A stretch of 64,000 nucleotides of DNA, taken from DATFDN01 sp963767645 (GTDB lineage: Bacteria; Pseudomonadota; Alphaproteobacteria; Acetobacterales; Acetobacteraceae). The translations under genes were made by a program, and so were the position numbers. Shown one piece after another: positions 29,886 through 37,465 of this stretch; within the stretch, counting starts at the first letter, position 1, and the number at the start of each line of letters is the position of its first letter. A model generated the notes under the pieces. The model ran no database searches, had not been told where the DNA came from, and saw only the letters and a program-made list of their open reading frames with translations. The stretch lies in contig CAVYEW010000018.1 of assembly GCA_963767645.1 (NCBI GenBank), forward strand, positions 124,001-188,000, written 5' to 3'.

Positions 29886-29921
29886 CGTACCTGGATGCGG
29901 CCCAAGCCGCATCCAGGTACG
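29886..29921 (+). terminator. Perfect 16-bp hairpin after the SRPBCC gene
   Basis: Arms CGTACCTGGATGCGGC and GCCGCATCCAGGTACG with a four-base CCAA loop, beginning five bases after the SRPBCC stop codon. It is a very stable hairpin with no long T-run. It most likely ends the SRPBCC transcript and insulates the formate dehydrogenase beta operon downstream. Confidence 0.7.
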
Positions 29922-29983
29922 CTGCATTATGCAACCGGATCACCGCCCGCGGTTTTAGGTGGCTGTCATCAGGCGGGGCCGGA

Positions 29984-30208
29984 ATGCAGTCGATCGACGG
30001 GATCGTCACCATCGTCCAGGAGGGGCGGTTCTGCCTGACCGATCAGGGCGGCGTCTCCCACCAGTTCGAGTTGTCGCATCGCGCCGCGGCGGAGCCGGAC
30101 CAGCTGGCATCGCTGCAGCGGGAGCAGGCGCGGGTCCGGGTCAGCTACACGCCCGGCGAGAACGTGATCGGCTTCATCGCCGCCCGCATCGACCTTCTCG
30201 ACCGCTGA
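29984..30208 (+). CDS. Small protein upstream of formate dehydrogenase beta subunit
   Basis: 74 residues, beta-rich (IDGIVTIVQEGRFCLTDQGG, ARVRVSYTPGENVIGFIAA), suggesting a small OB- or SH3-like barrel. It ends ten bases before the beta-subunit start and is probably co-transcribed with it. No family recognised. Position suggests an accessory or assembly role in the dehydrogenase, which is inference. A GGCCGGA sequence precedes the ATG. Confidence 0.65.
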   Translation: MQSIDGIVTIVQEGRFCLTDQGGVSHQFELSHRAAAEPDQLASLQREQARVRVSYTPGENVIGFIAARIDLLDR

Positions 30209-30218
30209 GGAGGGCGTC

Positions 30219-31103
30219 ATGGACATGCATCCGCGCGCGCTCGAATACCCGGAATCAAGCCTCGACCGCATGATCCGCGACGAGTCCGAGCTGACCGCCG
30301 GGGTGAAGATCGAAGCCGGCAAGCATTATGGCTTCTTCACGGACACCACGCTCTGCATCGGCTGCAAGGCATGCGAGGTGGCGTGCAAGGAGTGGAATAA
30401 CCTGCCCGCCGACGAGCTGCATTTGACCGGGGAGAGCTACGACAACACGGCTCGGTTGTCGGCACACACTTGGCGGCACGTTAACTTCATCGAGCGGTCG
30501 GTGCGCGACGACGTGCAGGCGCCGTTCCAGAGCGGCTGGCTGATGATGAGCGATGTGTGCAAGCACTGTCACAACGCGCCGTGTCTGGAGGCGTGCCCGA
30601 CGGGGGCGCTGTTCTATACCGAGTTCCATACCGTGGTCGTGCAGCAGGACATCTGCAATGGCTGCGGCATGTGCCAGCCCGCCTGTCCGTTCGGGGTGAT
30701 CGATCTCAGCATGTCCGATGGCAAGGCGCATAAATGCACGCTGTGCTACGACCGGCTGAAGGGCGGGCTGGAGCCGGCCTGCGCCAAGTCCTGTCCGACG
30801 GATTCGATCCAGTTCGGCGAGGTGCCGGAGCTGATCCTGCGGGCCGAGAAGCGGGTCCAGGCGCTGCATCAGGCCGGCGTGGAGGGGGCTTATCTGTACG
30901 GGACTCCCGGTGCGCCGGGCGCGACCGGGGGGCTCGATCACCTGCACGCCTTCTTCCTGCTGACCGATCGGCCGGAGGTGTACAATCTGCCGCCGGCGCC
31001 GACCCGCCCATCGAACCGCGCGCTGCCGAGCCTCGCGGCCGGGCTGGCGGCGGTGGCGGGGCTGGCGGTCGCCGCGCTCGCCACCTTCACCCGCAACGCC
31101 TGA
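30219..31103 (+). CDS. fdhB: Formate dehydrogenase iron-sulfur (beta) subunit
   Basis: 294 residues with four ferredoxin-type cysteine clusters: CIGCKACEVACKEW, CKHCHNAPCLEACP, CNGCGMCQPACPFG, and CTLCYDRLKGG followed by CAKSCP. This matches FdnH/FdoH-type electron-transfer subunits carrying four [4Fe-4S] centres. A C-terminal hydrophobic helix (LPSLAAGLAAVAGLAVAALAT) anchors it to the membrane. GAGGAGG precedes the ATG. It would pass electrons from the selenoprotein alpha subunit to the NrfD subunit encoded 12 bases downstream. Confidence 0.93.
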   Translation: MDMHPRALEYPESSLDRMIRDESELTAGVKIEAGKHYGFFTDTTLCIGCKACEVACKEWNNLPADELHLTGESYDNTARLSAHTWRHVNFIERSVRDDVQAPFQSGWLMMSDVCKHCHNAPCLEACPTGALFYTEFHTVVVQQDICNGCGMCQPACPFGVIDLSMSDGKAHKCTLCYDRLKGGLEPACAKSCPTDSIQFGEVPELILRAEKRVQALHQAGVEGAYLYGTPGAPGATGGLDHLHAFFLLTDRPEVYNLPPAPTRPSNRALPSLAAGLAAVAGLAVAALATFTRNA

Positions 31104-31115
31104 GGCGCGACAATC

Positions 31116-32099
31116 ATGCCCGATGATGCCGGTTCCCGTCTTCCGCATGGCGGATGGGACGGGACGACCTATTACGGCCGCGAGCAGGTGAAAGCAGCGC
31201 CGTTCAACAACTGGATGGTGGGCGGCTACATCTTCCTCGCCGGCCTGTCGGGGGGCGCGATGCTGCTCTCCACCTTGCTCGACCTGGTGCGCGGGCGGGG
31301 CGCCGGGCGCACAGTGGCGCGCGGGCGGTACTTGTCGCTGCTCGGCCCCACGTTGGGCACCGCGCTGCTGGTGGGCGACCTGCACACGCCGAAGCGCTTC
31401 TACAACATGCTGCGGCTGTTCAAGAGCACCTCGCCGATGTCGATCGGCAGCTGGATTCTGGTGTCCTTCGGCGTGTTCAGCACGCTGACGGCGGGAGCGC
31501 ATTATCTCGCGGCGCGCGTCCCCGGCCTGGGATGGATGCGCGGGTTAGCGCGCGCGGCGCAGGTGCCGGCGGCGGCAACCGGCGCGGGGATCGCGACCTA
31601 CACCGCTTCGCTGCTGGCGGCGACGAGCACGCCGCTCTGGGCCGCCGCGCCGCGCGCGACGGCGATCCGCTTCGGTGCGTCCTCGATCGCGGCCGGCGCG
31701 GCGGCGCTGTCGCTGGGGGAGGGACGGGGGAGCCGGCTGGGGCGGGATCTCGACAAGATCGCGGTGACGGCACTGGCGCTGGAGCTCGCGGCGACGCTAT
31801 CGGCCGACGAGCAGTACCGCCGCAAGGGCGTCGCCAGCGCGTTGGAGACGCTGCCCGGCATGATCTCGGAATTGGGCGCCGACGGCATGGGTACGGTGGT
31901 GCCGCTGGGGCTGCACGCTGCTTCGCTCATGCTGCTGCCGCGCCGCTCGCGCGCGCTGTCGGGTTTGGCGTCGCTGGCGATCCTTGCCGGCAGCGCCATC
32001 CTGCGAATTTCGTTCATGGCGGCGGGCGATCAGTCGGCGCTGCGGCCGGAGATCAGCTTGCGGTTTGCGCAGCCGGAGAACTTGCCGCGGCAGGGGTGA
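31116..32099 (+). CDS. NrfD family membrane subunit of formate dehydrogenase
   Basis: 327-residue polytopic membrane protein of the NrfD/PsrC family (about 8 hydrophobic segments), starting near FNNWMVGGYIFLAGLSGGAML. A conserved LHTPKRFYNMLR loop follows the second helix pair. NrfD subunits exchange electrons with the quinone pool and replace the cytochrome b556 gamma subunit of E. coli FdnI. Together with the beta subunit it suggests a quinone-linked, inward-facing formate dehydrogenase. It is the last gene of this operon. Confidence 0.88.
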   Translation: MPDDAGSRLPHGGWDGTTYYGREQVKAAPFNNWMVGGYIFLAGLSGGAMLLSTLLDLVRGRGAGRTVARGRYLSLLGPTLGTALLVGDLHTPKRFYNMLRLFKSTSPMSIGSWILVSFGVFSTLTAGAHYLAARVPGLGWMRGLARAAQVPAAATGAGIATYTASLLAATSTPLWAAAPRATAIRFGASSIAAGAAALSLGEGRGSRLGRDLDKIAVTALALELAATLSADEQYRRKGVASALETLPGMISELGADGMGTVVPLGLHAASLMLLPRRSRALSGLASLAILAGSAILRISFMAAGDQSALRPEISLRFAQPENLPRQG

Positions 32100-32151
32100 C
32101 GGTGCTCGCAGGTTGGCCAATATCCGTGAGGCAGTGCCGCCCAGGTCAGGA

Positions 32152-32173
32152 ACACACGTTTTGAAACTTGTGT
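32152..32173. promoter_or_regulatory. Candidate operator dyad upstream of the selenoprotein operon
   Basis: 22-bp imperfect dyad, ACACACGTTTT facing GAAACTTGTGT, matching at nine of eleven positions (ACACA-GTTT / AAAC-TGTGT). It lies 73 bp upstream of the oxidoreductase start, and a TTGACA hexamer follows at 32188. The hexamer lacks a well-spaced -10. It could be the binding site of a GntR- or LacI-type regulator, but no such gene is adjacent. Confidence 0.35.
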
Positions 32174-32245
32174 CCGGCCACACCACTTTGACAGCTCCAA
32201 GCGCGCTTTGCAGACTGCGTATGCTGTCGGAGAAGGCCAATCGAG

Positions 32246-33127
32246 ATGAATGAGGCGCTGCGCCCGATCGCGCGCATCGGATGGATCGGCCTGGGCGTGA
32301 TGGGCGAGCCGATGTGCGGCCATCTGGCGCGGCGGGGCGGGCGGCCGGTGCTCGCCCATGATCTGCGCCGCGAGCCGCTGGAGCGGCTCGCGGAAGCGGG
32401 GGTGAGGCCGGGCACGCCGGCCGAGATCGCTTCCTGCGACCTGATCCTGTTGTCACTGCCTGACGGGCGCGCGGTGCAGGAGGTGGTGGCCGAGCTGGAA
32501 CCGACGCTGGCCGGCGGGCAATGCGTGGTGGATACCAGCACCTCGCCCGTCCCACTGACCCGCGAGATCGGCGCGCGGCTCGCGGCCAGGGGCATCGGCT
32601 TCGCCGACGCGCCAGTGGCCCGCACCCGCGAGGCCGCGGCGCGCGGCGAGCTGTCGATCACGGTGGGCGCCGGCGATGCGGTGTTCGCGCATATCCGGCC
32701 GGTGCTGGAGACGATGGGCAGCGATGTGACGCATGTTGGACCGATCGGCTGCGGCCAGGTGGTAAAAATCCTGAATAACCTGCTTGTCTTTCAGCATACC
32801 CACGCACTGGCCGAGGCCATGGCGCTTGGACGCCGGCACGGCGTGCCGGCCGAGGTGCTGCTGCCGGCGATTGGCAAGGGCTCGGGCGACAGCTTCGTGC
32901 TGCGCAGCCACGGGATGAAGGCGATGCTGCCGGGCGTCTTCCCCGAGCGCGCGTTCTCCACCCGCTACGCCATGAAGGATCTGTCCTACGCGCTGGAAAT
33001 GGCCCGCGAGGCAGGGATCGCCGTGCCAGGGGCGGAACTCGCGATGCAGCGGTTCAAGGAAGCGGAGCGGCAGGGACTGGGCGAGGCATACCACCCGGTC
33101 GTGCTGCGCCTGATCGATCCGGCATGA
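32246..33127 (+). CDS. NAD(P)-dependent oxidoreductase, 3-hydroxyisobutyrate dehydrogenase family
   Basis: 293-residue beta-hydroxyacid dehydrogenase. The Rossmann motif IGWIGLGVMGEPM (residues 11-23) is followed by the substrate-binding segment DAPVARTREAAARGELSITVGA (residue 121 on). The catalytic Lys174 is in GCGQVVKILNN. The family includes 3-hydroxyisobutyrate, tartronate-semialdehyde and related dehydrogenases. It is the first gene of an operon with a GlcG/HbpS-like protein and the selenoprotein AhpD-like gene. GGAGAAGG precedes the ATG. The exact substrate is unknown. Confidence 0.88.
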   Translation: MNEALRPIARIGWIGLGVMGEPMCGHLARRGGRPVLAHDLRREPLERLAEAGVRPGTPAEIASCDLILLSLPDGRAVQEVVAELEPTLAGGQCVVDTSTSPVPLTREIGARLAARGIGFADAPVARTREAAARGELSITVGAGDAVFAHIRPVLETMGSDVTHVGPIGCGQVVKILNNLLVFQHTHALAEAMALGRRHGVPAEVLLPAIGKGSGDSFVLRSHGMKAMLPGVFPERAFSTRYAMKDLSYALEMAREAGIAVPGAELAMQRFKEAERQGLGEAYHPVVLRLIDPA

Positions 33128-33137
33128 AGGGCGGCAC

Positions 33138-33569
33138 ATGAGCGAACTGACGCTGGAGCAGGCACGCACGATTGTCGCGGCGGCGCTGCGGCACGCACGC
33201 CAGGCGGGCTTTGATCCGTTGGCCGTACTGGTGCTCGATGCGCGCGGGGTGCCCAAGGCCTTCGCCGCCGAGGACGGGACCAGCCTGCGCCGGTTCGAGA
33301 TCGCCCAGGGCAAGGCGCACGGGGCGCTGGCATTCGGCCTCGGCTCGCGCGAGCTGGCCAAGCGCGCCGAGGCGCGTCCGCAATTCATCGCCGCGGTGAC
33401 GCATGCGGTGGGCGGGATGCTGATCCCGGTACCCGGCGGCGTATTGATCCGGGACGCGGGAAAACGGATCATTGGCGTGGTCGGCGTGTCGGGAGATACG
33501 TCCGACAACGACGAGGCGGCGGCGCTGGCGGGGATCGCGGCGGCGGGCCTGACCGGGGACGCCGGATAG
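33138..33569 (+). CDS. GlcG/HbpS family protein (heme-binding-like, DUF336)
   Basis: 143 residues, the usual length for GlcG/HbpS (PF03928). Typical segments are LTLEQARTIVAAALRHARQ, KAFAAEDGTSLRRFEIAQGKAHGAL and GGMLIPVPGGVLIRD, ending GVVGVSGDTSDNDEAAA. Members are found with glycolate and propanediol pathways and some bind heme or cobalamin; the biochemical role is unsettled. No signal peptide, so cytoplasmic. It lies between the dehydrogenase and the selenoprotein gene with ten- and fifteen-base gaps, clearly one operon. Confidence 0.87.
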   Translation: MSELTLEQARTIVAAALRHARQAGFDPLAVLVLDARGVPKAFAAEDGTSLRRFEIAQGKAHGALAFGLGSRELAKRAEARPQFIAAVTHAVGGMLIPVPGGVLIRDAGKRIIGVVGVSGDTSDNDEAAALAGIAAAGLTGDAG

Positions 33570-33584
33570 CAAAGGAGAACCAGC

Positions 33585-34196
33585 ATGGCGCGCATTCCGA
33601 TCCTGCGGGAGGACGATCCCACCCTTGCGGACGATGCCAGGGCGTATCTCCTGGAGGCCGGTCAAGCACGCGGTCGCCTGGTGAACATCTATCGCGCGAT
33701 GGCGAACCGGCCGGAGGCGGCGCGTGCCTTCTCCGGGTTGGCCAGCACCGTCTATCGCGGGCGCACCAGCGTGGAGGCCAAGCACGCCGAACTGGCCTAT
33801 CTGACCGCGACGGTCGTAAACAACTGTTTCTATTGAATTCCTACACACACGACGCTCGGTCGGAGCGTCGGCATCACGGAAGACCAGCTCGCTCATCTCC
33901 TCGATGATCCGCTGCCCGATGGCCTATACGACGCAGCGGAAGCGGCGATCGTGCGCTACGCGCAGAGATCGACGCGGCTGGAGCCGATCGACAATTCGAC
34001 CTACGGCGCGCTCGCCCGGCACTTCACCCCCGCCCAGATCATCGATCTCTGCCTGACCGTCGGGCTGAGCAACATGGTCAACCGGTTCCACGCCACCTTC
34101 CTCACCGACCTCGACGAGCAGACGATCGCTGAGGTCGAGGCGGGGGACAGAATCGCCGGAACCTGCCCGATCCCCAGGCCGAAGCCGCCCGGCTAG
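33585..34196 (+). CDS. Carboxymuconolactone decarboxylase/AhpD-like selenoprotein (CxxU)
   Basis: 203 residues when the in-frame TGA at 33834-33836 is read as selenocysteine (Sec84). The frame is continuous on both sides: VNNCFY, then TGA, then IPTHTTLGRSVGITEDQLAHL through to IPRPKPPG. The motif is Cys81-x-x-Sec84-x3-His88 with Glu69 twelve residues before Cys81. This is the same spacing as Glu118, Cys130, Cys133 and His137 of mycobacterial AhpD, so Sec replaces the second catalytic Cys. A perfect SECIS-like hairpin lies at 33850-33870. AAGGAG precedes the ATG. The expected role is thiol/selenol peroxidase or disulfide chemistry, as AhpD, rather than decarboxylation. It ends overlapping the convergent deacylase gene by four bases. 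The alternative, a nonsense mutation, is less likely given the hairpin and the residue hit. Confidence 0.85.
33834..33836 (+). other. In-frame TGA proposed as selenocysteine 84 in the AhpD-like protein
   Basis: The TGA falls exactly on the second position of the CxxC-x3-H redox motif (C-F-Y-U-I-P-T-H). Both flanks are in the same frame and are typical of the family, so no indel is involved. Confidence 0.82.
33850..33870 (+). promoter_or_regulatory. SECIS-like hairpin of the AhpD-like selenoprotein gene
   Basis: Perfect 8-bp stem CGACGCTC / GAGCGTCG enclosing the five-base loop GGTCG. The loop begins 21 nt after the TGA and starts with two Gs. Stem length, loop size, distance and loop G all satisfy the known bacterial SECIS consensus. 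It lies inside the reading frame and encodes part of THTTLGRSVG. Confidence 0.83.
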
Positions 34197-35647
34197 GCTC
34201 GTCCGCGCGTGACCAGCCGGCCGGCGCGGGCCGGGGTCGCGCCTGTGCCCTGGACGAAGGCCGACTGGCCGTTGACCCAGGTCTCCAGAATGCCCTCGGC
34301 CGGGCGGGTCGGCTCGGCGAAGGTCGAGGCGTCGCGTACGGTCTCCGGGTCGAACAGCACGAGGTCGGCATAGGCGCCTTGGCGGATCACGCCGCGGTCG
34401 GCTAGGCCGAACACCTCGGCGGTGCGGCCGGTCATCTTGCGGACCGCCGCTTCCAGGCTGAACAGGCCGAGCTCGCGCACGTAGTGGCCGAGCACGCGCG
34501 GGAAGGTGCCCCAGAGGCGCGGGTGGGGATAGGAATCGTGCGGCAGGCCGTCGCTGCCGATCATCGATTGCGGATGGGCGAGGATGCGGCGCACGTCGTT
34601 CTCGTGCATCTGGAAGAAGATCGCCCCCGCCGGCAACAGCCGCTCGGCGGCCTCGCGCGTGGGCACTCCCCATTCGGCGGCGATGTCGTCGAGCATCCGG
34701 CCGGACATCTCCGGATGCGGGACCGACCAGGTGAGCTGGACCGGCACGTCCGGGCGCAGCCGGTCGGGGATCAGGACGGTGGAGCCGGCGGCATAGGGAT
34801 AGACGTCGAAGGCGACGCTCTGGCGGTGCGAGGCTTCGTCGATGCGCGGCAGTGTCTCGGCCGAGCGGCCGAAATTCTCCGGCATCGCGCATTTGTGGTG
34901 GCTGATGACCACAGGCACGCCGGCTTCCTGGCCGATCTGCAGCGTCTCCTCGATCGCGCGCAGGATCCCGTTCGCCTCGTCCCGCATATGGGTGACATAG
35001 AGGCCGCCCGCGCCGCGCAGCGCCTCGGCGACCGCGATCACCTCGTCGGTGGGCGCCATCATGTTGGGCGGGTAGTAGAGGCCGGTGGAGAAGCCGGACG
35101 CGCCCTCGGCCAAGGAGGCGGCGAGGCGGCTTCGCATGTGCTCGGCCTCCTTGTCGGTGGCCGCGCGCTGCGTGTCGCCTCCCATGGCCTCGACCCGCAG
35201 CGACATATGCCCGATGAGGGCGACGGTGTTGACCGGCGCGGGGTCGCGGGCGAGGCGGTCGGCATAATCGGCGAAGCTGTCGAACACCCAGTGGCTCTCG
35301 TCGCCCACCAGATCGAGCGGCGGGGGCGGGCGGCTGGTCATGCGCACCGGCGAGAGACTGATGCCGCAATTGCCGACGATCACCGTGGTGACGCCCTGTG
35401 ACATCTTGCAGAGCATGCACGCCGGCCCGCACAGCACGGCGCGGTCGTCATGGGTGTGCGCGTCGATGAAGCCGGGGGCGAGCGCCTTGCCGGTACCGAT
35501 CACCTCGCGATCGGCGGTGACGGCGCCGAGATCGCCGATTGCGGTGATGCGCTCGCCGGTGACGCCGACATCGGCGGTGAAGCGCGCGGCGCCGGTGCCG
35601 TCGAAGACGGTCACGTCGCGGATGATGAGGTCGCAGCGGAGGGTCAT
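34193..35647 (-). CDS. N-acyl-D-amino-acid deacylase (D-aminoacylase family amidohydrolase)
   Basis: 484-residue amidohydrolase. The N-terminal beta strand LIIRDVTVFDGTG and the metal motif GFIDAHTHDD are typical. So are GVTTVIVGNCGISLSP with the Cys metal bridge, and the later SHHKC and MIGSDGLPHDSYPHPR segments. The family hydrolyses N-acyl-D-amino acids or related amides. ATG 35647 has AGGAACC upstream. It is the last gene of a leftward operon after hyuA- and hyuB-type genes, pointing to use of cyclic imides or hydantoin-like compounds and their N-acyl products. It converges with the AhpD-like selenoprotein gene. Confidence 0.88.
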   Translation of the reverse strand: MTLRCDLIIRDVTVFDGTGAARFTADVGVTGERITAIGDLGAVTADREVIGTGKALAPGFIDAHTHDDRAVLCGPACMLCKMSQGVTTVIVGNCGISLSPVRMTSRPPPPLDLVGDESHWVFDSFADYADRLARDPAPVNTVALIGHMSLRVEAMGGDTQRAATDKEAEHMRSRLAASLAEGASGFSTGLYYPPNMMAPTDEVIAVAEALRGAGGLYVTHMRDEANGILRAIEETLQIGQEAGVPVVISHHKCAMPENFGRSAETLPRIDEASHRQSVAFDVYPYAAGSTVLIPDRLRPDVPVQLTWSVPHPEMSGRMLDDIAAEWGVPTREAAERLLPAGAIFFQMHENDVRRILAHPQSMIGSDGLPHDSYPHPRLWGTFPRVLGHYVRELGLFSLEAAVRKMTGRTAEVFGLADRGVIRQGAYADLVLFDPETVRDASTFAEPTRPAEGILETWVNGQSAFVQGTGATPARAGRLVTRGRA

Positions 35648-35673
35648 GGCGGGTTCCTGGGTTGTCCCTGTGG

Positions 35674-35754
35674 CCCCTCCCCCCGGCCCCCTCCCGCAAG
35701 GGGAGGGGGAGAAGAAGAGCCCCCTCCCCTTGCGGGAGGGGGTTGGGGGAGGGG
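35674..35754. repeat. GC-rich double-hairpin repeat, copy 2
   Basis: 81-bp element: GGGGGAGGGG-type tail, hairpin on CCCTCCCGCAAGGGGAGGG, spacer AGAAGAAGAG, second hairpin in opposite orientation, then the second tail TTGGGGGAGGGG. It lies between hyuB and the deacylase gene. Compared with copy 1 read on its minus strand, it differs at only a few positions, almost all in the spacer. Confidence 0.85.
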
Positions 35755-35779
35755 ACGGGGCAGGGCGTCTCCGATCTTG

Positions 35780-35813
35780 TACACTGTGCGCGCCGCTACA
35801 CTGTGCGCGCCGC
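35780..35813. repeat. Perfect 17-bp tandem duplication across the hyuB stop codon
   Basis: The unit TACACTGTGCGCGCCGC occurs twice head to tail (35780-35796 and 35797-35813). On the minus strand the right-hand copy encodes the last residues AARTV and part of the stop of the HyuB-type protein, and the left-hand copy lies just after the stop. It looks like a recent slippage duplication. Confidence 0.75.
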
Positions 35814-37460
35814 CTCGGCCGAGACCAGCCCGTCGCGCACGTCGCGCGCCACCAGGTCCGGATCGCGCGCCGCCGGATCGCCCATGCCGCCGCCACCGGG
35901 GAGTTCGAGGATCAGCCGGTCGCCATCGGGGATGATCTGGAAGCCCTTGGTGCGCAGCCTCGCGCCGGACTTGAGGCGCACGGCGCCGGGCGCCCCGTCC
36001 GTGCCGCCGTCGCGGCCCTTGGGCGCATGTCCGACACGGTCGAAGGTGGCGTTCACCGCGAACTCCAGGTCGCCCTTGGCGGCAATCTCCATGATCTGAC
36101 CGGTGCCGCCGCGCATGCGGCCCGCGCCGCCGGAATCCGGGCGCAGCTCCTTCCGCCAGAAGATCACCGGGGCGACGTTCTCCGTCGCCTCTACCGGCAT
36201 GGTCCGCACGCCGGAGGGAAAGGCGGTGGCGTCCAGCCCGTCGGCGCCGGGGCGGGCGCCGGTGCCGCCCGAGTTGAAGGTGATGATCTCGAAATCGGCG
36301 ATCACCGGCCGGTTGCCGCTGCCCTGGCCGGAGACCGAGCCGCCGCCGCGCAAGGGGGGGTTCCACAGGGCGGAGGCGCCCTCCGCCGTTACCCGGTCGG
36401 GCACCGCCTGATGGAGGCACCCCATCATCAGGTCGGGCAGCAAATGTCCGATGACATGGCGGACCGAGACCGCGTAGGGACGCGGCGCGTTCAGGATGCA
36501 GCCTTCGGGAATTTTCATCCGGAACGGCTTCAGGCTCGCCCAGTTGTTGGGCACCTCGGGCGCCACCACGCATTTGATGCCGAAGCAGGAATAGGCGCGG
36601 CAATAGGCCGGCGGGACGTTGATGCCGCGGTTGGACAGGCCGGAGGTGCCGGCGAAGTCCACCTCGATCGCGTCATCGAGGATGGTCATGGCGGCGGCGA
36701 GGCGCACCGGGTCATCGTAGCCGTCGGAATAGATCTCGGCCGGGAACGTGCCCTTCGGCAGGCGCCCGATCTCGGCCAGGGTTGCGGAGAGCGAGAGATC
36801 GAAGATGAACGCCGCGAGCGGGTCGAGGCTGTCCATCCCGAACTCGTCCATCATCTCGATCAGCCGGCGCGCGCCGGCCTCGTTGCAGGCGCACAGGGAA
36901 TAGATGTCGCCCTCCAGCTCGACCGGCAGGCGCGAGCCGGCGCGGATAAAGTCGAAGAAGGTCTCGTTCGGCCGGCCCTGGTCGAAGCACTTCACGATCG
37001 GGATGTAGAGACCTTCCTCGAACACCGAGCGCCCCTCCGGCCCCATGCCGAGGCCGCCGATGTCGATGACATGCGCGGTGTTGGCGAACAGGCCGACGAT
37101 GCGCCCGTGCAGGAAGGCGGGCGTGACCACAGTGAGGTCGTGCAGGTGCCCGGTGCCGAGCCAGGGGTCGTTGGTGATGTAATGATCGCCAGGCCGCATG
37201 CTCTCGGCGGGGAACTTGCGCAGAAAATGCCCGACGCTCTCAGCCATCGAGTTGACATGGCCGGGCGTGCCGGTGACGGCCTGGGCCATCATGCGGCCTT
37301 GCAGGTCGAAGATGCCGGCCGACAGGTCGCCCGCCTCGCGCACCGTGGTCGAGAAGGCGGTGCGGATCATGGTCTGCGCCTGCTCCTCCACCACGGCGAT
37401 CAGGCGGTTCCACATGATCTGGCGCTGGATTTGGGCGAGGGGGTTCTCGGGTGCGTTCAC
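35796..37460 (-). CDS. Hydantoinase B/oxoprolinase family protein
   Basis: 554 residues of the HyuB family (PF02538). Characteristic segments are GTPGHVNSMAESVGHFLRKF, PGDHYITNDPWLGTGHLHDL, DFAGTSGLSNRGINVPPAYC, and GGGGMGDPAARDPDLVARDV near the end. It forms an ATP-dependent hydrolase or carboxylase with HyuA, acting on hydantoins, 5-oxoproline, N-methylhydantoin or ketones. The GTG start at 37460 has GGGGAGGGG upstream, which is contributed by repeat copy 3. The gene lies between hyuA and the deacylase gene. Confidence 0.9.
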   Translation of the reverse strand: MNAPENPLAQIQRQIMWNRLIAVVEEQAQTMIRTAFSTTVREAGDLSAGIFDLQGRMMAQAVTGTPGHVNSMAESVGHFLRKFPAESMRPGDHYITNDPWLGTGHLHDLTVVTPAFLHGRIVGLFANTAHVIDIGGLGMGPEGRSVFEEGLYIPIVKCFDQGRPNETFFDFIRAGSRLPVELEGDIYSLCACNEAGARRLIEMMDEFGMDSLDPLAAFIFDLSLSATLAEIGRLPKGTFPAEIYSDGYDDPVRLAAAMTILDDAIEVDFAGTSGLSNRGINVPPAYCRAYSCFGIKCVVAPEVPNNWASLKPFRMKIPEGCILNAPRPYAVSVRHVIGHLLPDLMMGCLHQAVPDRVTAEGASALWNPPLRGGGSVSGQGSGNRPVIADFEIITFNSGGTGARPGADGLDATAFPSGVRTMPVEATENVAPVIFWRKELRPDSGGAGRMRGGTGQIMEIAAKGDLEFAVNATFDRVGHAPKGRDGGTDGAPGAVRLKSGARLRTKGFQIIPDGDRLILELPGGGGMGDPAARDPDLVARDVRDGLVSAEAARTV

Positions 37461-37465
37461 GGCGG

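Noticed and set aside
33834..33836. Simple nonsense mutation in the carboxymuconolactone decarboxylase-like gene
   Set aside because: Considered seriously because other genes here carry lesions, but the stop is TGA, hits the catalytic Cys position exactly, causes no frame change, and is followed by a perfect SECIS-type hairpin. Kept as the less likely alternative.
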